Below, one piece after another: positions 1 through 9,886 of a DNA stretch of 47,735 nt. Origin of the DNA: an uncultured Bacilli bacterium (GTDB lineage Bacteria; Bacillota_I; Bacilli_A; RFN20; CAG-826); the NCBI GenBank assembly GCA_944327845.1, contig CALVHN010000008.1, positions 1-47,735 on the forward strand. The letters are read 5' to 3'. Positions within the stretch are counted from its first letter, which is position 1. The number at the start of each line of letters is the position of its first letter. Made by a program: the position numbers and the translations under genes. The notes beneath the pieces were generated by a model. It was given only the letters and a program-made list of their open reading frames with translations, ran no database searches and was not told the DNA's origin.

Positions 1-140
1 TTTGTATATCCTATTATTTAATATTTCAAATTAAAAGATAGGATTAGCAATTTTATTAGTGGAAAATAGAATTTCAACTTAAAGAAATACTAATTTCAAT
101 AAAAATGGAAATTACTTTTGCGTTTTACCCTTTATTTTAT

Positions 141-162
141 TTTTAAAAAAACCATATGTTTT
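141..162 (-). terminator. Weak hairpin plus U-tract after galK
   Basis: On the minus strand, just past the galK stop, AAAAC-ATATG-GTTTT forms a short stem followed by more T residues. A related sequence follows the last lipoprotein gene near 11,920. This looks like a weak intrinsic terminator; the stem is only 5-7 bp and A/T-rich, so the call is tentative. The rest of positions 1-140 shows no gene. Confidence 0.4.
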
Positions 163-172
163 CTAAGGTCTT

Positions 173-1354
173 TTAAAGTTTTATAAAATTAATAGCAGAA
201 TCACTAATACTTACTTTATAGTATCTATTTGGATAATTATCTTTTAAATAATTTTCAAAATCGAATGAATATTCTTTTTTAATGAATGCAATTACCGTTC
301 CTTTAAAACCACCACCATGAATTCTTATTGCACCTTTATCTTTAGGTAAAAATAATTTTACATGATTAATAATATCTTGAGGGGAATCTTCAAATTCACC
401 TTCAACATAAGTATTTTTTAGATGTTTTAAAGAAGATTTTTGAGAAAATGATATTGCTTCTAAAAATCCATCTATATCATTGTTTTCAATAGCGATTCGA
501 GCGTGTCTAACATTATCATTTTCAATAAAGAAGTGTTTTGCCACCTCTTTTGCATAAGTATCACAATTTAAAGCATCAATCTTTTCAAAAATATTTCTTT
601 TATCTTCAATATCTCTTAAATATTTTTTACCTTCTAACAAATTAGCAACAAGATTCATTGAGTGAGGAATTCTTGCATATAAATTCGTTAAACTAGAATG
701 ATTACCTGCTGATTTAATTAAATAAATATCCAGTGGTAATAAAAAAGGTATTGTTTTTATGGTTGGATTATTAATATTTCTAAAATCAATATAATTAGAA
801 GAATCATATGATGTCCCAATTTGATCAAGTAATCCACTTGGCTTATTAAAATAATTATTTTCTGAATATTTACCAGCAATAGCTATATCAAAAGGAGGAA
901 TTTTTTGATCATTATATAAATAAGAAATAATGTAACCAAATAAAGATTCAATTGCCGCAGAAGAAGAAACTCCACTTCCGTCAGGAATATCACTATCAAT
1001 ATAAGCTTCAAATCCGCCTATTTGATAACCTAATTCTTTTAATTTAAATAAAACGCCTTTACATAATAAACAAGTTTTATTTTTGATATTTTTTTCTAAA
1101 TCATTTACATCAAATTCAAAATAATGAAAACCTTTAGATTTTATTTTTACTTTGTCTTTACAAGCTTTTACAAAAGCTTTTATTCTTAAAGAACAATTAG
1201 CGACTAAACATAATCCATGATTGTGATCAGTGTGGTTTCCACAAATTTCTAATCTTCCACCAGTATCAAAATAAAAAGAAGGCTCTTCTTTAAAAGTAGA
1301 TTTGAATAAAGAATAATTTTTTGATTTTTTAAGTGCTTCACTATCTAAAATCAT
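173..1354 (-). CDS. galK: Galactokinase
   Basis: Phosphorylates alpha-D-galactose with ATP to galactose-1-phosphate in the cytoplasm, the first committed Leloir step. This is a GHMP kinase of 393 residues, normal for the family. The galactokinase signature is at residues 31-47 (GGRLEICGNHTDHNHG, with Cys-Gly-Asn where most family members have Ile-Gly-Glu). The glycine/serine-rich ATP loop is at 124-134 (PDGSGVSSSAA), the catalytic-Asp region is GLLDQ, and the C-terminal GHMP motif is IRIHGGGFKG. The start overlaps the galT stop by 4 nt (ATGA), so the two are translationally coupled. It is the last gene seen in the operon galM-galT-galK; no galE is in this window. Confidence 0.95.
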   Translation of the reverse strand: MILDSEALKKSKNYSLFKSTFKEEPSFYFDTGGRLEICGNHTDHNHGLCLVANCSLRIKAFVKACKDKVKIKSKGFHYFEFDVNDLEKNIKNKTCLLCKGVLFKLKELGYQIGGFEAYIDSDIPDGSGVSSSAAIESLFGYIISYLYNDQKIPPFDIAIAGKYSENNYFNKPSGLLDQIGTSYDSSNYIDFRNINNPTIKTIPFLLPLDIYLIKSAGNHSSLTNLYARIPHSMNLVANLLEGKKYLRDIEDKRNIFEKIDALNCDTYAKEVAKHFFIENDNVRHARIAIENNDIDGFLEAISFSQKSSLKHLKNTYVEGEFEDSPQDIINHVKLFLPKDKGAIRIHGGGFKGTVIAFIKKEYSFDFENYLKDNYPNRYYKVSISDSAINFIKL

Positions 1355-2874
1355 AGATTACATCCTTTAATAAATTCATTAATACCATATTCCCCTCTTT
1401 CTGTTTCTTTAAAAACAGCAGTATTAATCAAAATATTTCGGCAAACATTATTAACATAAGTTTTAATATCTTCATCTATTGTTTTTTCATTATAAATCTT
1501 CCTTAATTCGCTAAACATTAATGAAAAGTCTGCTAATTCTGGATATTTTTTATAAATTTCTTCGTTTGTTAATCCTTCTTTTAAAACATTTTTAACTAGC
1601 TCTAATTGTCGTTTTAATCTTGCAGGAAGAATAAATAATCCCATAGCTTCGATGATTCCAATATTTTCTTTTTTAATATGGTAATACTTTTCATGGGCAT
1701 GAAAAATTCCATCTGGATATTTATAAGTAGTACGATTATTTCTTAAAATTAAAAATAAATGATAAGTATCATGAATCTTTTTAATTACAGGAGTAATCGT
1801 ATTATGTTCTCCATCTTTATCATGAGCAATAATATCATTATCTTCATCATCATAATCTTTCCATTTTAATAATATCTTGCTTGCAATTTTAATCATTTCT
1901 TCTCTATTAGTTGATTTAATTAATAAAATAGTATTGTACCAATCTAATAAATAAAGATGAGAATTTTTAAAACCATGAAGTTCAAATTCTTTCTTAACTT
2001 CAGCCTTCATTGCAGGAAAAACATGTTCTCCACCTTGAAAATGTTCGTGACTTAATATTGAACCACCAACAATAGGTAAATCAGCATTGCTACCAATAAA
2101 AAATTGTGGAAAACGGTCAACAAAATCAGCAAGTTTTTCAAATGTTGAGATATTAATAATCATATTATTATGGTGTCTTGAAAAAGCAATGCAGTGTTTT
2201 TCAAAATATCCATATGGAGAATATTGTAAAAACCATTCTTCTCCACCTAAAGTTAAAGGAACGACTCTCAAGTTTACTTTTGAAGGTTTTTTATCATCAC
2301 CAATATAACCAACATTTTCTAAACATAATTGACACTTTGGATAATTTTCATCTTGTTCAAAACTAGCTTTTTTACTTGCTAGTTTAGCAATATCTTTAAC
2401 ATTTTTTTCTGGTTTAGATAAATTTATTGATATTTCAATATTTTTCTTATCAAAATTAGAAGTCCAAACAATATTTTTTTCTACTTTTGACTTTTGAATA
2501 TAATAATTTCTAATTGATAAATCATATAAATATTTTAGAGCGATATAAGGATCGGCTTTTTCAAGTTGCTCAAATTTTTCAACAACATAAGAATTAGGAG
2601 GAGTAATTAAACCTAATATTTTACAGATTTTTCTATCTGCTTGTTGTTCAGATAATTTCATATCATTAACAATATACTCTTTAATTTCTTCTAAAATTGG
2701 ATCAGGTAATCTTAATCCTTCAACATTTTCTAAATCATCGCATTCAAAAACTTTTGGATTAGAAATATTTAATTCTTCTAATATTAAATTTCGATAATAA
2801 ATTTTATCTACTAAATCATAATGAAAGAATAATCCTTCAAATTCTATCAATTCATTTATTGCGTCCAGTATCAT
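1351..2874 (-). CDS. galT: UTP/UDP-glucose-hexose-1-phosphate uridylyltransferase, class II
   Basis: Exchanges UDP-glucose and galactose-1-phosphate to give UDP-galactose and glucose-1-phosphate. At 507 residues it is the long Firmicutes-type GalT rather than the ~350-residue zinc form of E. coli. The HIT-like active-site region SHEHFQGGEH is present, as are several conserved stretches of the class II family such as the NxxxGGSILSHEH context. It overlaps galM by 23 nt upstream and galK by 4 nt downstream, so the three are made from one message. Together they turn galactose into glucose-1-phosphate, provided a galE epimerase lies elsewhere. Confidence 0.93.
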   Translation of the reverse strand: MILDAINELIEFEGLFFHYDLVDKIYYRNLILEELNISNPKVFECDDLENVEGLRLPDPILEEIKEYIVNDMKLSEQQADRKICKILGLITPPNSYVVEKFEQLEKADPYIALKYLYDLSIRNYYIQKSKVEKNIVWTSNFDKKNIEISINLSKPEKNVKDIAKLASKKASFEQDENYPKCQLCLENVGYIGDDKKPSKVNLRVVPLTLGGEEWFLQYSPYGYFEKHCIAFSRHHNNMIINISTFEKLADFVDRFPQFFIGSNADLPIVGGSILSHEHFQGGEHVFPAMKAEVKKEFELHGFKNSHLYLLDWYNTILLIKSTNREEMIKIASKILLKWKDYDDEDNDIIAHDKDGEHNTITPVIKKIHDTYHLFLILRNNRTTYKYPDGIFHAHEKYYHIKKENIGIIEAMGLFILPARLKRQLELVKNVLKEGLTNEEIYKKYPELADFSLMFSELRKIYNEKTIDEDIKTYVNNVCRNILINTAVFKETERGEYGINEFIKGCNL

Positions 2875-3859
2875 AAGTTTTTCTCCTTTTAAAAGTATAC
2901 TTGATTAAATTATTTCTTTCTTCATTTTTTCTTAAAATTAAAGAATTAAAATCAAAAACAAAATCTTGAGGTTCAAAAGCAATAGCTCTTCTTAAATGAT
3001 TACTATCTAAAAAATTATTAAATTTAACCTTACTTAAAGAGTTATCTACATAAATATTTAAAGCTTTATAGCTTGTTTCAAGTAACAATTCAAATTCATT
3101 ATTTCTTAAGGTTAAAGTATGCTCATCATTAAAAAGATAGGTAAAATCAATAGTTTTTAATTTAGTTTTAGCTTCAATATAATCTAATTGCTTACATAAC
3201 TTTGTGGCTCTATTAAAATCTAAATAAAAAGGAAGAGAAGATACATTAACAATAAGTTTATTATTATCTATTCCACCATATTTCTTAGAATTAAACTTTA
3301 AAAGATAATCAGAAATATCAAAAGTATTAAAATTCCAATAGATATGATTTGATAAATTAATAAGAGTATCTTCAAGTGCTTTAGCATTTAAAACAATTTT
3401 AAATTCGTCTTTTAACTTAGATATATAATAAATGATTTTAATATTTGCTTTGCCTGGAATCCCATTTTCATTAAGTTCCGTATTATATTTAAACTTAACA
3501 ATAATATTTTCGTTATTTTCTGTTACATCAATTTTAAAATTTTTAAAGCTTAATGAGTTTTCTAATCCTCCATGTAAAAAACAATTTTCATTAAAAGAAT
3601 TTCTTAAATGAATCTCCTTATCATTAAAAACAAAATTAGTTTTAATTCTTCCAGCAATTTGACCTAAAGTTTTACCAAAAAATTGTGTTGAATTTAAAAA
3701 TTCATTCTCATCACTAACTTCAAGAGTCATTGCTTGATCTAAAAATTTAATTGAATAGACGCTTGCACCATAACTACATAATCTTAATTTAAGATTTTTA
3801 GTATTATCTATGTCTATCCAAGAAATATTATTGCTTGTTTCTTTAATTTGATATGGCAT
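2852..3859 (-). CDS. galM: Aldose 1-epimerase (galactose mutarotase)
   Basis: Interconverts beta- and alpha-galactose so that galactokinase can act. It has 335 residues, the usual length. Visible family marks are FLHGG in the first half, NLSNHIYWNF (equivalent to the conserved NLTNHxYFNL histidine motif) in the middle and the C-terminal AFEPQDF glutamate region, thought to be the catalytic base. The start is supported by AAAGGAA six bases upstream. It is first of the galM-galT-galK operon and overlaps galT. Confidence 0.88.
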   Translation of the reverse strand: MPYQIKETSNNISWIDIDNTKNLKLRLCSYGASVYSIKFLDQAMTLEVSDENEFLNSTQFFGKTLGQIAGRIKTNFVFNDKEIHLRNSFNENCFLHGGLENSLSFKNFKIDVTENNENIIVKFKYNTELNENGIPGKANIKIIYYISKLKDEFKIVLNAKALEDTLINLSNHIYWNFNTFDISDYLLKFNSKKYGGIDNNKLIVNVSSLPFYLDFNRATKLCKQLDYIEAKTKLKTIDFTYLFNDEHTLTLRNNEFELLLETSYKALNIYVDNSLSKVKFNNFLDSNHLRRAIAFEPQDFVFDFNSLILRKNEERNNLIKYTFKRRKTYDTGRNK

Positions 3860-3887
3860 ATTTTTCCTTTATTTATAGAACAATAAA

Positions 3888-3896
3888 ATTATATCA
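3888..3896 (-). promoter_or_regulatory. Extended -10 promoter for the gal operon
   Basis: On the minus strand TGATATAAT matches an extended -10 element (TGnTATAAT) about 30 nt before the galM start. No good -35 hexamer is seen at 17-18 nt, which is compatible with an extended -10 promoter. No operator or cre site was recognised here. Confidence 0.5.
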
Positions 3897-3977
3897 TATA
3901 ACATTTATTAATACTTGCTTTATTGTTTGATATAGTAAAACTTAATTAAAGAGGTGTTTTATTGATACATTTTAGAA

Positions 3978-3997
3978 AAATATTAGAATTTAGAAGG
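3978..3997 (-). repeat. Dispersed 20-bp repeat, copy 1
   Basis: On the minus strand this reads CCTTCTAAATTCTAATATTT, directly after the M6 peptidase stop codon. It differs by one base from a copy after the uracil permease gene (25,552-25,571) and by three from one after the ferredoxin gene (37,184-37,203). Function is unknown; all three sit in 3' untranslated regions. Confidence 0.55.
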
Positions 3998-4010
3998 CTT
4001 TTAGGAAAAT

Positions 4011-5723
4011 TTAAGCAAAAGTTACATTTGTATCATAAACGTGACCATTATTAAATTTATTTTCTTCACCGTTTACAAAATATTCACTATATGTCAACAT
4101 ATTGAATAAGTCACCTTCATTAAATAAATCTCTTTCATTAGCAGGAACTCCAACCATTGCTCCACCATTATATCTAACAAAACTTCTTTGATATGTATAA
4201 TTCCTTCTAGAATCAATCAAAGAAACTTCATTAAAATAATCACTAATTTCATTATCAACTACTTCCATGCCATAAGTTTCTAAAGTAGTAAGTTCACCAA
4301 CTTCACCAGTAGAATTAGAAATAAAATAATATAAAGCGTGGTATTCAGAATTAAATGTTTCATGATTATATTCACTTAACTCATTTACTCCACTATTCCC
4401 AAAGCTTGTTGCTACTCTAAATAAACGATTATCAACATGATATACCTTAAATCCTTCTCCACTTATAGCTTTAACTCCGTTTGTATATTCGTTTTCACTA
4501 TCTAAAAGATTTAGACCTTCACTAGAATAATTTTCAACTAATATATATTCATTAAAAGGATTAAAAATATATCGATCATTTTCTTTTCTTAATGCTGTTG
4601 AAGAATTATCTAATAAAACAACTAAAGAATCTTTATATTGGTTAGAAGCTAATTCAATGGAACAATCTCCGATTACAATATAAGGCTTAGCCCAACCAAG
4701 CATCATTTTTGAATATAAATCATGATCACCAACATTAGCATCCATCATTACATTCCATCCCATCGGAGCATTATAAGAAAAAGCAGAAGTATTATTATAA
4801 TTGTAATAATCATTTAAACCCATCATATGTCCAGTTTCATGAATAAATGTATGAGCATCTAAAGTATTATTAGTATCGTTAAAATCAATCTCACTATTAT
4901 AGTTATAATACATCATATAAATTGAAGCCCAACCAAATACCGAATAGTCTTCTTGATAAATATTAAAATTATTGTAATACCAAGAAGTAAATGCCCAATA
5001 AATAGTTGAATCTAATGAAGTATTAAAGAATTTTTCTGCTGTTTGAAAATCTGGTGCTGAATAAACACACCATACAGAATCAATATATCCATCATTATCA
5101 GAATCAAAATCATCTAAGTTATATAAGCCACTAGCTTCATAAGTATCAAGAGCAGCTTCAATAATTGTAAAAATATCTTCAACATCATTTATTGGATTAA
5201 AAATATTAAATCCAGCATCTTGTGAATCAAACCAAGGCATAACTTCTCCAGAAAAATGTAATTGATCATAACTTGATTTTTGATAAAAGCTTGAAACACT
5301 TTCCCAGTAAGTGTCATCTTCATTTCCAAAAAATAACTTATCTAAATCAATTAATGTTTGGCTTTGTTCTTCGTTAGTTAAATCATATCCTGGAATAATA
5401 ATAGGTAAAACTAAAATTTTAGAATCTCCAGTAGAAGGAGTTTTAATTAATGGATTACTAAATGGAAGATAATCTTCAACTGTTTTATAAGTAAATTCTA
5501 AATCTATTTCATTAGGAGTTATAACATTTTCTTCACCATCTAATATTGTAGTTTTTTCATCATTTGAACTACTTAATTGTACATTTGCACCTCCATCATA
5601 AATATAAGTTTTAAACATATCTGGATTAAAAAAGACAATTAAACTTATAACAAGTAATATCGAAACAACTACAAATGAAATAATTAAAATAGTTCCACTT
5701 TTACTTATTTTTTTCTTTTCCAT
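4011..5723 (-). CDS. Membrane-anchored M6-type zinc metalloprotease
   Basis: Likely an extracellular protease of the immune-inhibitor-A (M6) group. Residues 11-32 form one hydrophobic segment after a lysine-rich start, giving a signal anchor with the enzyme outside. The zinc motif HETGHMMGLND (HExxHxxGxxD) is at residues 295-305, and a downstream MGWNVMMD supplies the conserved methionine-turn region. An acidic DSDNDGYID stretch at 208-216 resembles a calcium-binding loop. It has 570 residues and no recognisable C-terminal binding domain. It lies 33 nt after the alpha/beta hydrolase gene and is probably in one operon with it. The substrate is not predictable. Confidence 0.82.
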   Translation of the reverse strand: MEKKKISKSGTILIISFVVVSILLVISLIVFFNPDMFKTYIYDGGANVQLSSSNDEKTTILDGEENVITPNEIDLEFTYKTVEDYLPFSNPLIKTPSTGDSKILVLPIIIPGYDLTNEEQSQTLIDLDKLFFGNEDDTYWESVSSFYQKSSYDQLHFSGEVMPWFDSQDAGFNIFNPINDVEDIFTIIEAALDTYEASGLYNLDDFDSDNDGYIDSVWCVYSAPDFQTAEKFFNTSLDSTIYWAFTSWYYNNFNIYQEDYSVFGWASIYMMYYNYNSEIDFNDTNNTLDAHTFIHETGHMMGLNDYYNYNNTSAFSYNAPMGWNVMMDANVGDHDLYSKMMLGWAKPYIVIGDCSIELASNQYKDSLVVLLDNSSTALRKENDRYIFNPFNEYILVENYSSEGLNLLDSENEYTNGVKAISGEGFKVYHVDNRLFRVATSFGNSGVNELSEYNHETFNSEYHALYYFISNSTGEVGELTTLETYGMEVVDNEISDYFNEVSLIDSRRNYTYQRSFVRYNGGAMVGVPANERDLFNEGDLFNMLTYSEYFVNGEENKFNNGHVYDTNVTFA

Positions 5724-5756
5724 AAATCACCCTAAATTTTATAAACCCTTTAAAAC

Positions 5757-6800
5757 TCAACTATTTTGATAAAATTTTAAAATATCTTGATATACTTTAT
5801 CTTTAATTAACTCATTTAATATTTCGTGTCTAGCATGTTCATAAATAATCAATGAAACGTCTAAATTAAATTTTGAATATAACTTAAATAAATTATTTAA
5901 TCCTTTTCCAAAATTGCCAACTGGATCATCAGCTCCACCAATAATTAATATATTTAATTCTTTAGAAATATTTTTAATATTCTTATTTTTTTGGATTTTA
6001 CTTAAGCCACCGAGAAAAGATTTAAAGAAAGAATTGCTACAACGATATCCACATAATTTATCTTCGTTATATTTTTTAACATTATCTTCATTATAACTTA
6101 ACCAATCATTTGCATCTTTTCTATCTTTAAACGCTTTTTCATAAGCTCCAATTGATAAATCATGTAATAAGGTTGCTGGATAAAATTTGTTCTTATCATT
6201 AACAATTAATTTAGATAAAATTGCACCAAATTTTATTAAAATGTTCTTACCATTTGTTCCACAAAGAACTAATTTATCAATATATTTATTTGAATATTTT
6301 TCAATGTATCCTTGCATTAAAAAAGAACCCATTGAATGTGAAAAAACATAGGTTTTTAAATTATATGTCTCTTTTAAATATTTAAAAAAGTTATGAAATA
6401 AATCGATTTCTTTAACAAAAAAATCATCAATTGGATAACCTAAATATTGAGTTTCACTTTGATCAATTGAATTTAAAAAAGTTTCTAAGATTTTTTTATT
6501 TTTCAAATTATTATTTTGTTTTAGTTTGTCATTATAACTATTTATTAAATTATTAAGAGTGTTTACTTTTATTTCTTTATTAACATTATCTTCATATAAT
6601 ACACAATTTTCACCTTGTCCAAAGTGATCTAAAGAAAAGACAGAATAGCCATTGTTATTTAAAAAAATTGCAAAATCAGAATATCTTTTAGCATATTCAG
6701 CCATTCCAGCAACGATAACTATAATTGCTTTAGGTTTATCGATTTCCCATTTGGCACCTTTTAATAATCCATAAGGAGATTTAAATTCAAAATTTTCCAT
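5757..6800 (-). CDS. Alpha/beta hydrolase, lysophospholipase-like
   Basis: A serine hydrolase of the S33/monoacylglycerol-lipase-like group (Hydrolase_4), 347 residues and cytoplasmic (no signal peptide). Visible elements are an early oxyanion stretch (IVAGMAEYAKRY), DHFGQG near residue 59, the nucleophile elbow SHSMGS with Ser156, the acid in GGADDPVG and the catalytic histidine in EHARHE. It may release acyl groups from lipids or small esters; the actual substrate is unknown. It is first in a leftward pair with the M6 metalloprotease. Its upstream region is shared with the divergent TPR membrane gene at 7235. Confidence 0.8.
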   Translation of the reverse strand: MENFEFKSPYGLLKGAKWEIDKPKAIIVIVAGMAEYAKRYSDFAIFLNNNGYSVFSLDHFGQGENCVLYEDNVNKEIKVNTLNNLINSYNDKLKQNNNLKNKKILETFLNSIDQSETQYLGYPIDDFFVKEIDLFHNFFKYLKETYNLKTYVFSHSMGSFLMQGYIEKYSNKYIDKLVLCGTNGKNILIKFGAILSKLIVNDKNKFYPATLLHDLSIGAYEKAFKDRKDANDWLSYNEDNVKKYNEDKLCGYRCSNSFFKSFLGGLSKIQKNKNIKNISKELNILIIGGADDPVGNFGKGLNNLFKLYSKFNLDVSLIIYEHARHEILNELIKDKVYQDILKFYQNS

Positions 6801-7234
6801 AAAGAAATTATACCATAGCTAAAATTTTTGAAATTATTAATAGTACTTTTTTAAAAAATGTAGAATTTAAAAATAAATGTTATTGTTTGATACTCTTCTA
6901 AAGTTATACAAATATCTTATTATTTCTTTTTTAATAAGTTACAAATATATGTTATTACCATTTAAAATCAATATCTATTTTAGATATAAATAAAAAAATA
7001 GATTTATTCTCTATAAACGATTTCAAAAATAATAAAGAAAAGTAATCAGATGATTCTATTTATTTAGATAACTAAAAAATAAAAAAATAATTGAATTTAG
7101 CAGACTTTTTAACTAAAATTCTACTATTTTTTAACTAAATTCAAACAATTAAGCCTTAATTCTTAAAAAAACAAAATTTTAATTTTTAAAATTATCTATA
7201 TCTTTTAATTTAATTCATTATTAAAATAGTTTTA
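6801..7234. other. Divergent intergenic region with inverted and direct repeats
   Basis: 434 nt between divergently transcribed genes, extremely A/T-rich and with no credible ORF. At 7091-7144 TTGAATTTAG and CTAAATTCAA form a 10-bp inverted repeat. Within it is a near-duplicate of TTTTTAACTAAA (7106-7117 and 7128-7139). It may hold operator sites for one or both genes; this is inference only. Confidence 0.35.
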
Positions 7235-9124
7235 ATGGATATAGTTATAAAACATTTATTTTTATTACTTTTAATTATCATTTATTCAATTATCTTATCA
7301 TTAGGATATTTTATTCCTTTATATAATTACTTTTACATCCCGATTATAATCATTTCATCAATATTATTTATTATTATAATTACTAACTTATTTTTACTTT
7401 ATAAAAGAAAAAATAAATATATTATTTCTAAAAACTTACTTAAAAGATTTGAAGTTATAAAAAATAAAATAGCTAAAAATACTTCGGTAATTTTTTCCTT
7501 ATACATAATTTATTTTAATTTCACATATCTTTTATTATTAGCATTAGGATTTTTTATTGGACAATTATTACAAATTAATTTTGGATACATTATTTTATTA
7601 ATTTTAATAGCAATAATTCTTTCTTCTATTTCTTTTAATTATCTTTTTATCTTTTTAAGAAATGAAAAAATCATTAAAACTAAAAACAATAACATTTTTT
7701 ATATTAATGATTCTGATGTGTTTGATATTAAATATTTAAATAAGTTAAAAATTACTATTGGTATAAAACTCTTACCATTTTTAAAAGAAGAAGATCTTGA
7801 TTTACAAGCTAACATAAATAAATATTTATTCTTAAGATTAACTTTTAAGAAATTTAAATTATATTCAACATTAAATTATCATTTATCTAAATTAACTATT
7901 GATAATGGACTAATTACTCATTTTATTAATATCTTATTCTTTAAAATTTCTATCAACTCATTAAATAATAATTATAAATTATTAGTAAAAGACTTTAAGA
8001 AGGAATTCTTTAAAACAAAAGAAACATATATTATCGAAAATAGCTTTACTAAAAACCATTTAGAATTTATTTATCGTCTTTATTCCTATAAATTAGCTAA
8101 AGAATTATGTTTTGAGTTTGTTCCATACATTAATAACAAGGATTGTCCTAAAGATTATTACATTCAAGAAGCTGAATATATTTTTGATTTTATGAATAAT
8201 AATAAAAAGCTTATTAAAGATTTATTATATTTAAATAATGAAGTTAAATCAGTTCGTGAAGCTTTAGCTATAAAGGAAGAAATAATTTTTGAACCTTCTT
8301 TAACTTTTATTAATAGTAAAATTTTTAATACTTTTAATGATATTTATTATCGAAAAAATATTAAAAATTACTCAAATAATTATCTTTTAAATTATGATTT
8401 ATATAAACGAATAATCGATGATAAAAATAAATTAAAATCTCCAATCGAACTTGCCTTTTTAGCTTATTCTTATTTAAAAGTAAGAGACTTAAATCAAGCA
8501 AAATTGATCTTTCAAAGAAGCTTAAGAATCAATCCTAAAAATAATTTTGCTAAGCATTATTTAGGTGTAATTTTAATTAAAGAAAATAATCCATTAGGAT
8601 TAAATTTATTAATAGAAAGTTATGAAACTAATCCTAATTATTTAGAATCTTCTTTAAAATTAATTGACGAATATAACATAAGAAATGCTCTAAATTACAC
8701 TAAAAACTCTACTAATCTCAATTCAATTTCTTTAATTAAGGAAAGATTAGATTTTATTGAATCACATGAATTAACAACAAATAGTAAAGTTATTTCTTCA
8801 ACTTTAAACGAAGATATAATTAATTTAATTAAAAATGATGCTCAAAAATTTAAATACGTTAAAGAAATTAAAACATTTACTCAAGTACTTGATAATTATG
8901 AAAAGCATTATATTAGTATTCTTTTTACAAAAGAAAGCAAAGCAGTTGATAAAACAATAGTTTTTTATATTTTTTATTACTTGCTTAACAATCTTGATTT
9001 ACCAATTAATACAAATAACTTTTTCTTATATGAATTAAAATATCCTAAGAAAAAATATGACATCTATTCAACTTATTTTAATAGCAAAATAAGTACCATA
9101 ATTTATCAAAAGGAGGAACTATAA
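7235..9124 (+). CDS. Membrane protein with cytoplasmic TPR-like region
   Basis: A 629-residue protein of unknown function. Four hydrophobic segments lie in the first ~145 residues: two near 5-55, then two near 85-140. A long Lys/Asn/Ile-rich soluble part follows. Residues around 405-480 contain TPR-like helices with the typical NPKNNFAKHYLGV and NPNYLESS spacing, so the soluble part probably binds a partner protein. No enzyme motif was seen. No good ribosome site precedes the chosen ATG, so the exact start is uncertain. The stop overlaps the next start by one base (TAATG), linking it to the Pr6Pr protein. Confidence 0.65.
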   Translation: MDIVIKHLFLLLLIIIYSIILSLGYFIPLYNYFYIPIIIISSILFIIIITNLFLLYKRKNKYIISKNLLKRFEVIKNKIAKNTSVIFSLYIIYFNFTYLLLLALGFFIGQLLQINFGYIILLILIAIILSSISFNYLFIFLRNEKIIKTKNNNIFYINDSDVFDIKYLNKLKITIGIKLLPFLKEEDLDLQANINKYLFLRLTFKKFKLYSTLNYHLSKLTIDNGLITHFINILFFKISINSLNNNYKLLVKDFKKEFFKTKETYIIENSFTKNHLEFIYRLYSYKLAKELCFEFVPYINNKDCPKDYYIQEAEYIFDFMNNNKKLIKDLLYLNNEVKSVREALAIKEEIIFEPSLTFINSKIFNTFNDIYYRKNIKNYSNNYLLNYDLYKRIIDDKNKLKSPIELAFLAYSYLKVRDLNQAKLIFQRSLRINPKNNFAKHYLGVILIKENNPLGLNLLIESYETNPNYLESSLKLIDEYNIRNALNYTKNSTNLNSISLIKERLDFIESHELTTNSKVISSTLNEDIINLIKNDAQKFKYVKEIKTFTQVLDNYEKHYISILFTKESKAVDKTIVFYIFYYLLNNLDLPINTNNFFLYELKYPKKKYDIYSTYFNSKISTIIYQKEEL

Positions 9125-9837
9125 TGGTAGAAATTGTTAAAACACCTTATGATTCAAAAAATATTTTATTTTTATCAATCATATTAAAATCAATCATTAT
9201 AATTTTTTCTTTGATTGGATTTACTTATACAATTATTGGTGCAATTAGAGATCATAGTTTCTTAATCTTTTCTTATTTTACTATAATTTCAAATTTCTTT
9301 ATTTTAATATCAACTATTATCTTTTTAATTTCTGATATTTGTCGATATTTTCAAAAGTTTATTTATGCTGGAAGAATTTTCTTTCTTATAAGATTTTGTT
9401 CTTTAATTGCAATTACAATAACAGGATGCTTATTTGATTTTGTTTTAGCTCCAATTGGAGGAATGGAACTTTTAAATTCGATGGATTCAATAGCATTTCA
9501 TGTTATTGTTCCATTATTTTCTATTGTTGATTTTTTACTTTGTAATATTACTTATAAAATTAGATGGAGAGATGTTTTGTTATCTCTTTTATATCCTTCA
9601 TTATATTTAGTAATGATAGTGATTTTATCCTATAACGGTGTTAGATGGGATAATGGTACAACTTATGCTCCATATCCATTTTTAGATTATCATGCAAATA
9701 CATGGTTTTCTAAAGGTGAATATATTGGTGTATTTTATTGGGTTATTATTTTAATTGCTGTATTTTTCTTAGTTGCTTTAAGTTATAAATTTTTTCAATA
9801 TTTAGTAAAGAAAAAACATTTACATATTTTTAGATAA
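9124..9837 (+). CDS. Pr6Pr family integral membrane protein
   Basis: 237 residues with about six transmembrane helices. The FSYFTIISNFF segment after the first helices, the central FHVIVPLFSIVDFLL and the YAPYPFLD stretch match the Pr6Pr family of bacterial membrane proteins, whose function is unknown. A strong AGGAGG lies 7 nt before the ATG, and the start overlaps the upstream TPR gene's stop by one base. Expression is therefore coupled to that gene. Confidence 0.7.
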   Translation: MVEIVKTPYDSKNILFLSIILKSIIIIFSLIGFTYTIIGAIRDHSFLIFSYFTIISNFFILISTIIFLISDICRYFQKFIYAGRIFFLIRFCSLIAITITGCLFDFVLAPIGGMELLNSMDSIAFHVIVPLFSIVDFLLCNITYKIRWRDVLLSLLYPSLYLVMIVILSYNGVRWDNGTTYAPYPFLDYHANTWFSKGEYIGVFYWVIILIAVFFLVALSYKFFQYLVKKKHLHIFR

Positions 9838-9859
9838 TTTTCTTTAATAATAATTATCT
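9832..9859. terminator. Possible hairpin between convergent genes
   Basis: AGATAATT and AATTATCT form an 8-bp A/T stem over the end of the Pr6Pr gene. No run of T follows on either strand, so it is a weak candidate for a bidirectional terminator between the convergent 9837 and 9887 gene ends. Confidence 0.25.
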
Positions 9860-9886
9860 TAAATTTAAAAATATTTCAATTTTTAA

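Noticed and set aside
2087-2366. Plus-strand frames opposite galT
   Set aside because: They are antisense to well-conserved galT sequence and have no independent support.
3962-4054. Short plus-strand frame starting TTG after GAGGTG, reading like the start of a regulator (LIHFRKILEFRRLLGKF)
   Set aside because: Only 30 codons, no promoter, overlaps the M6 peptidase gene and contains the dispersed repeat; at most a remnant.
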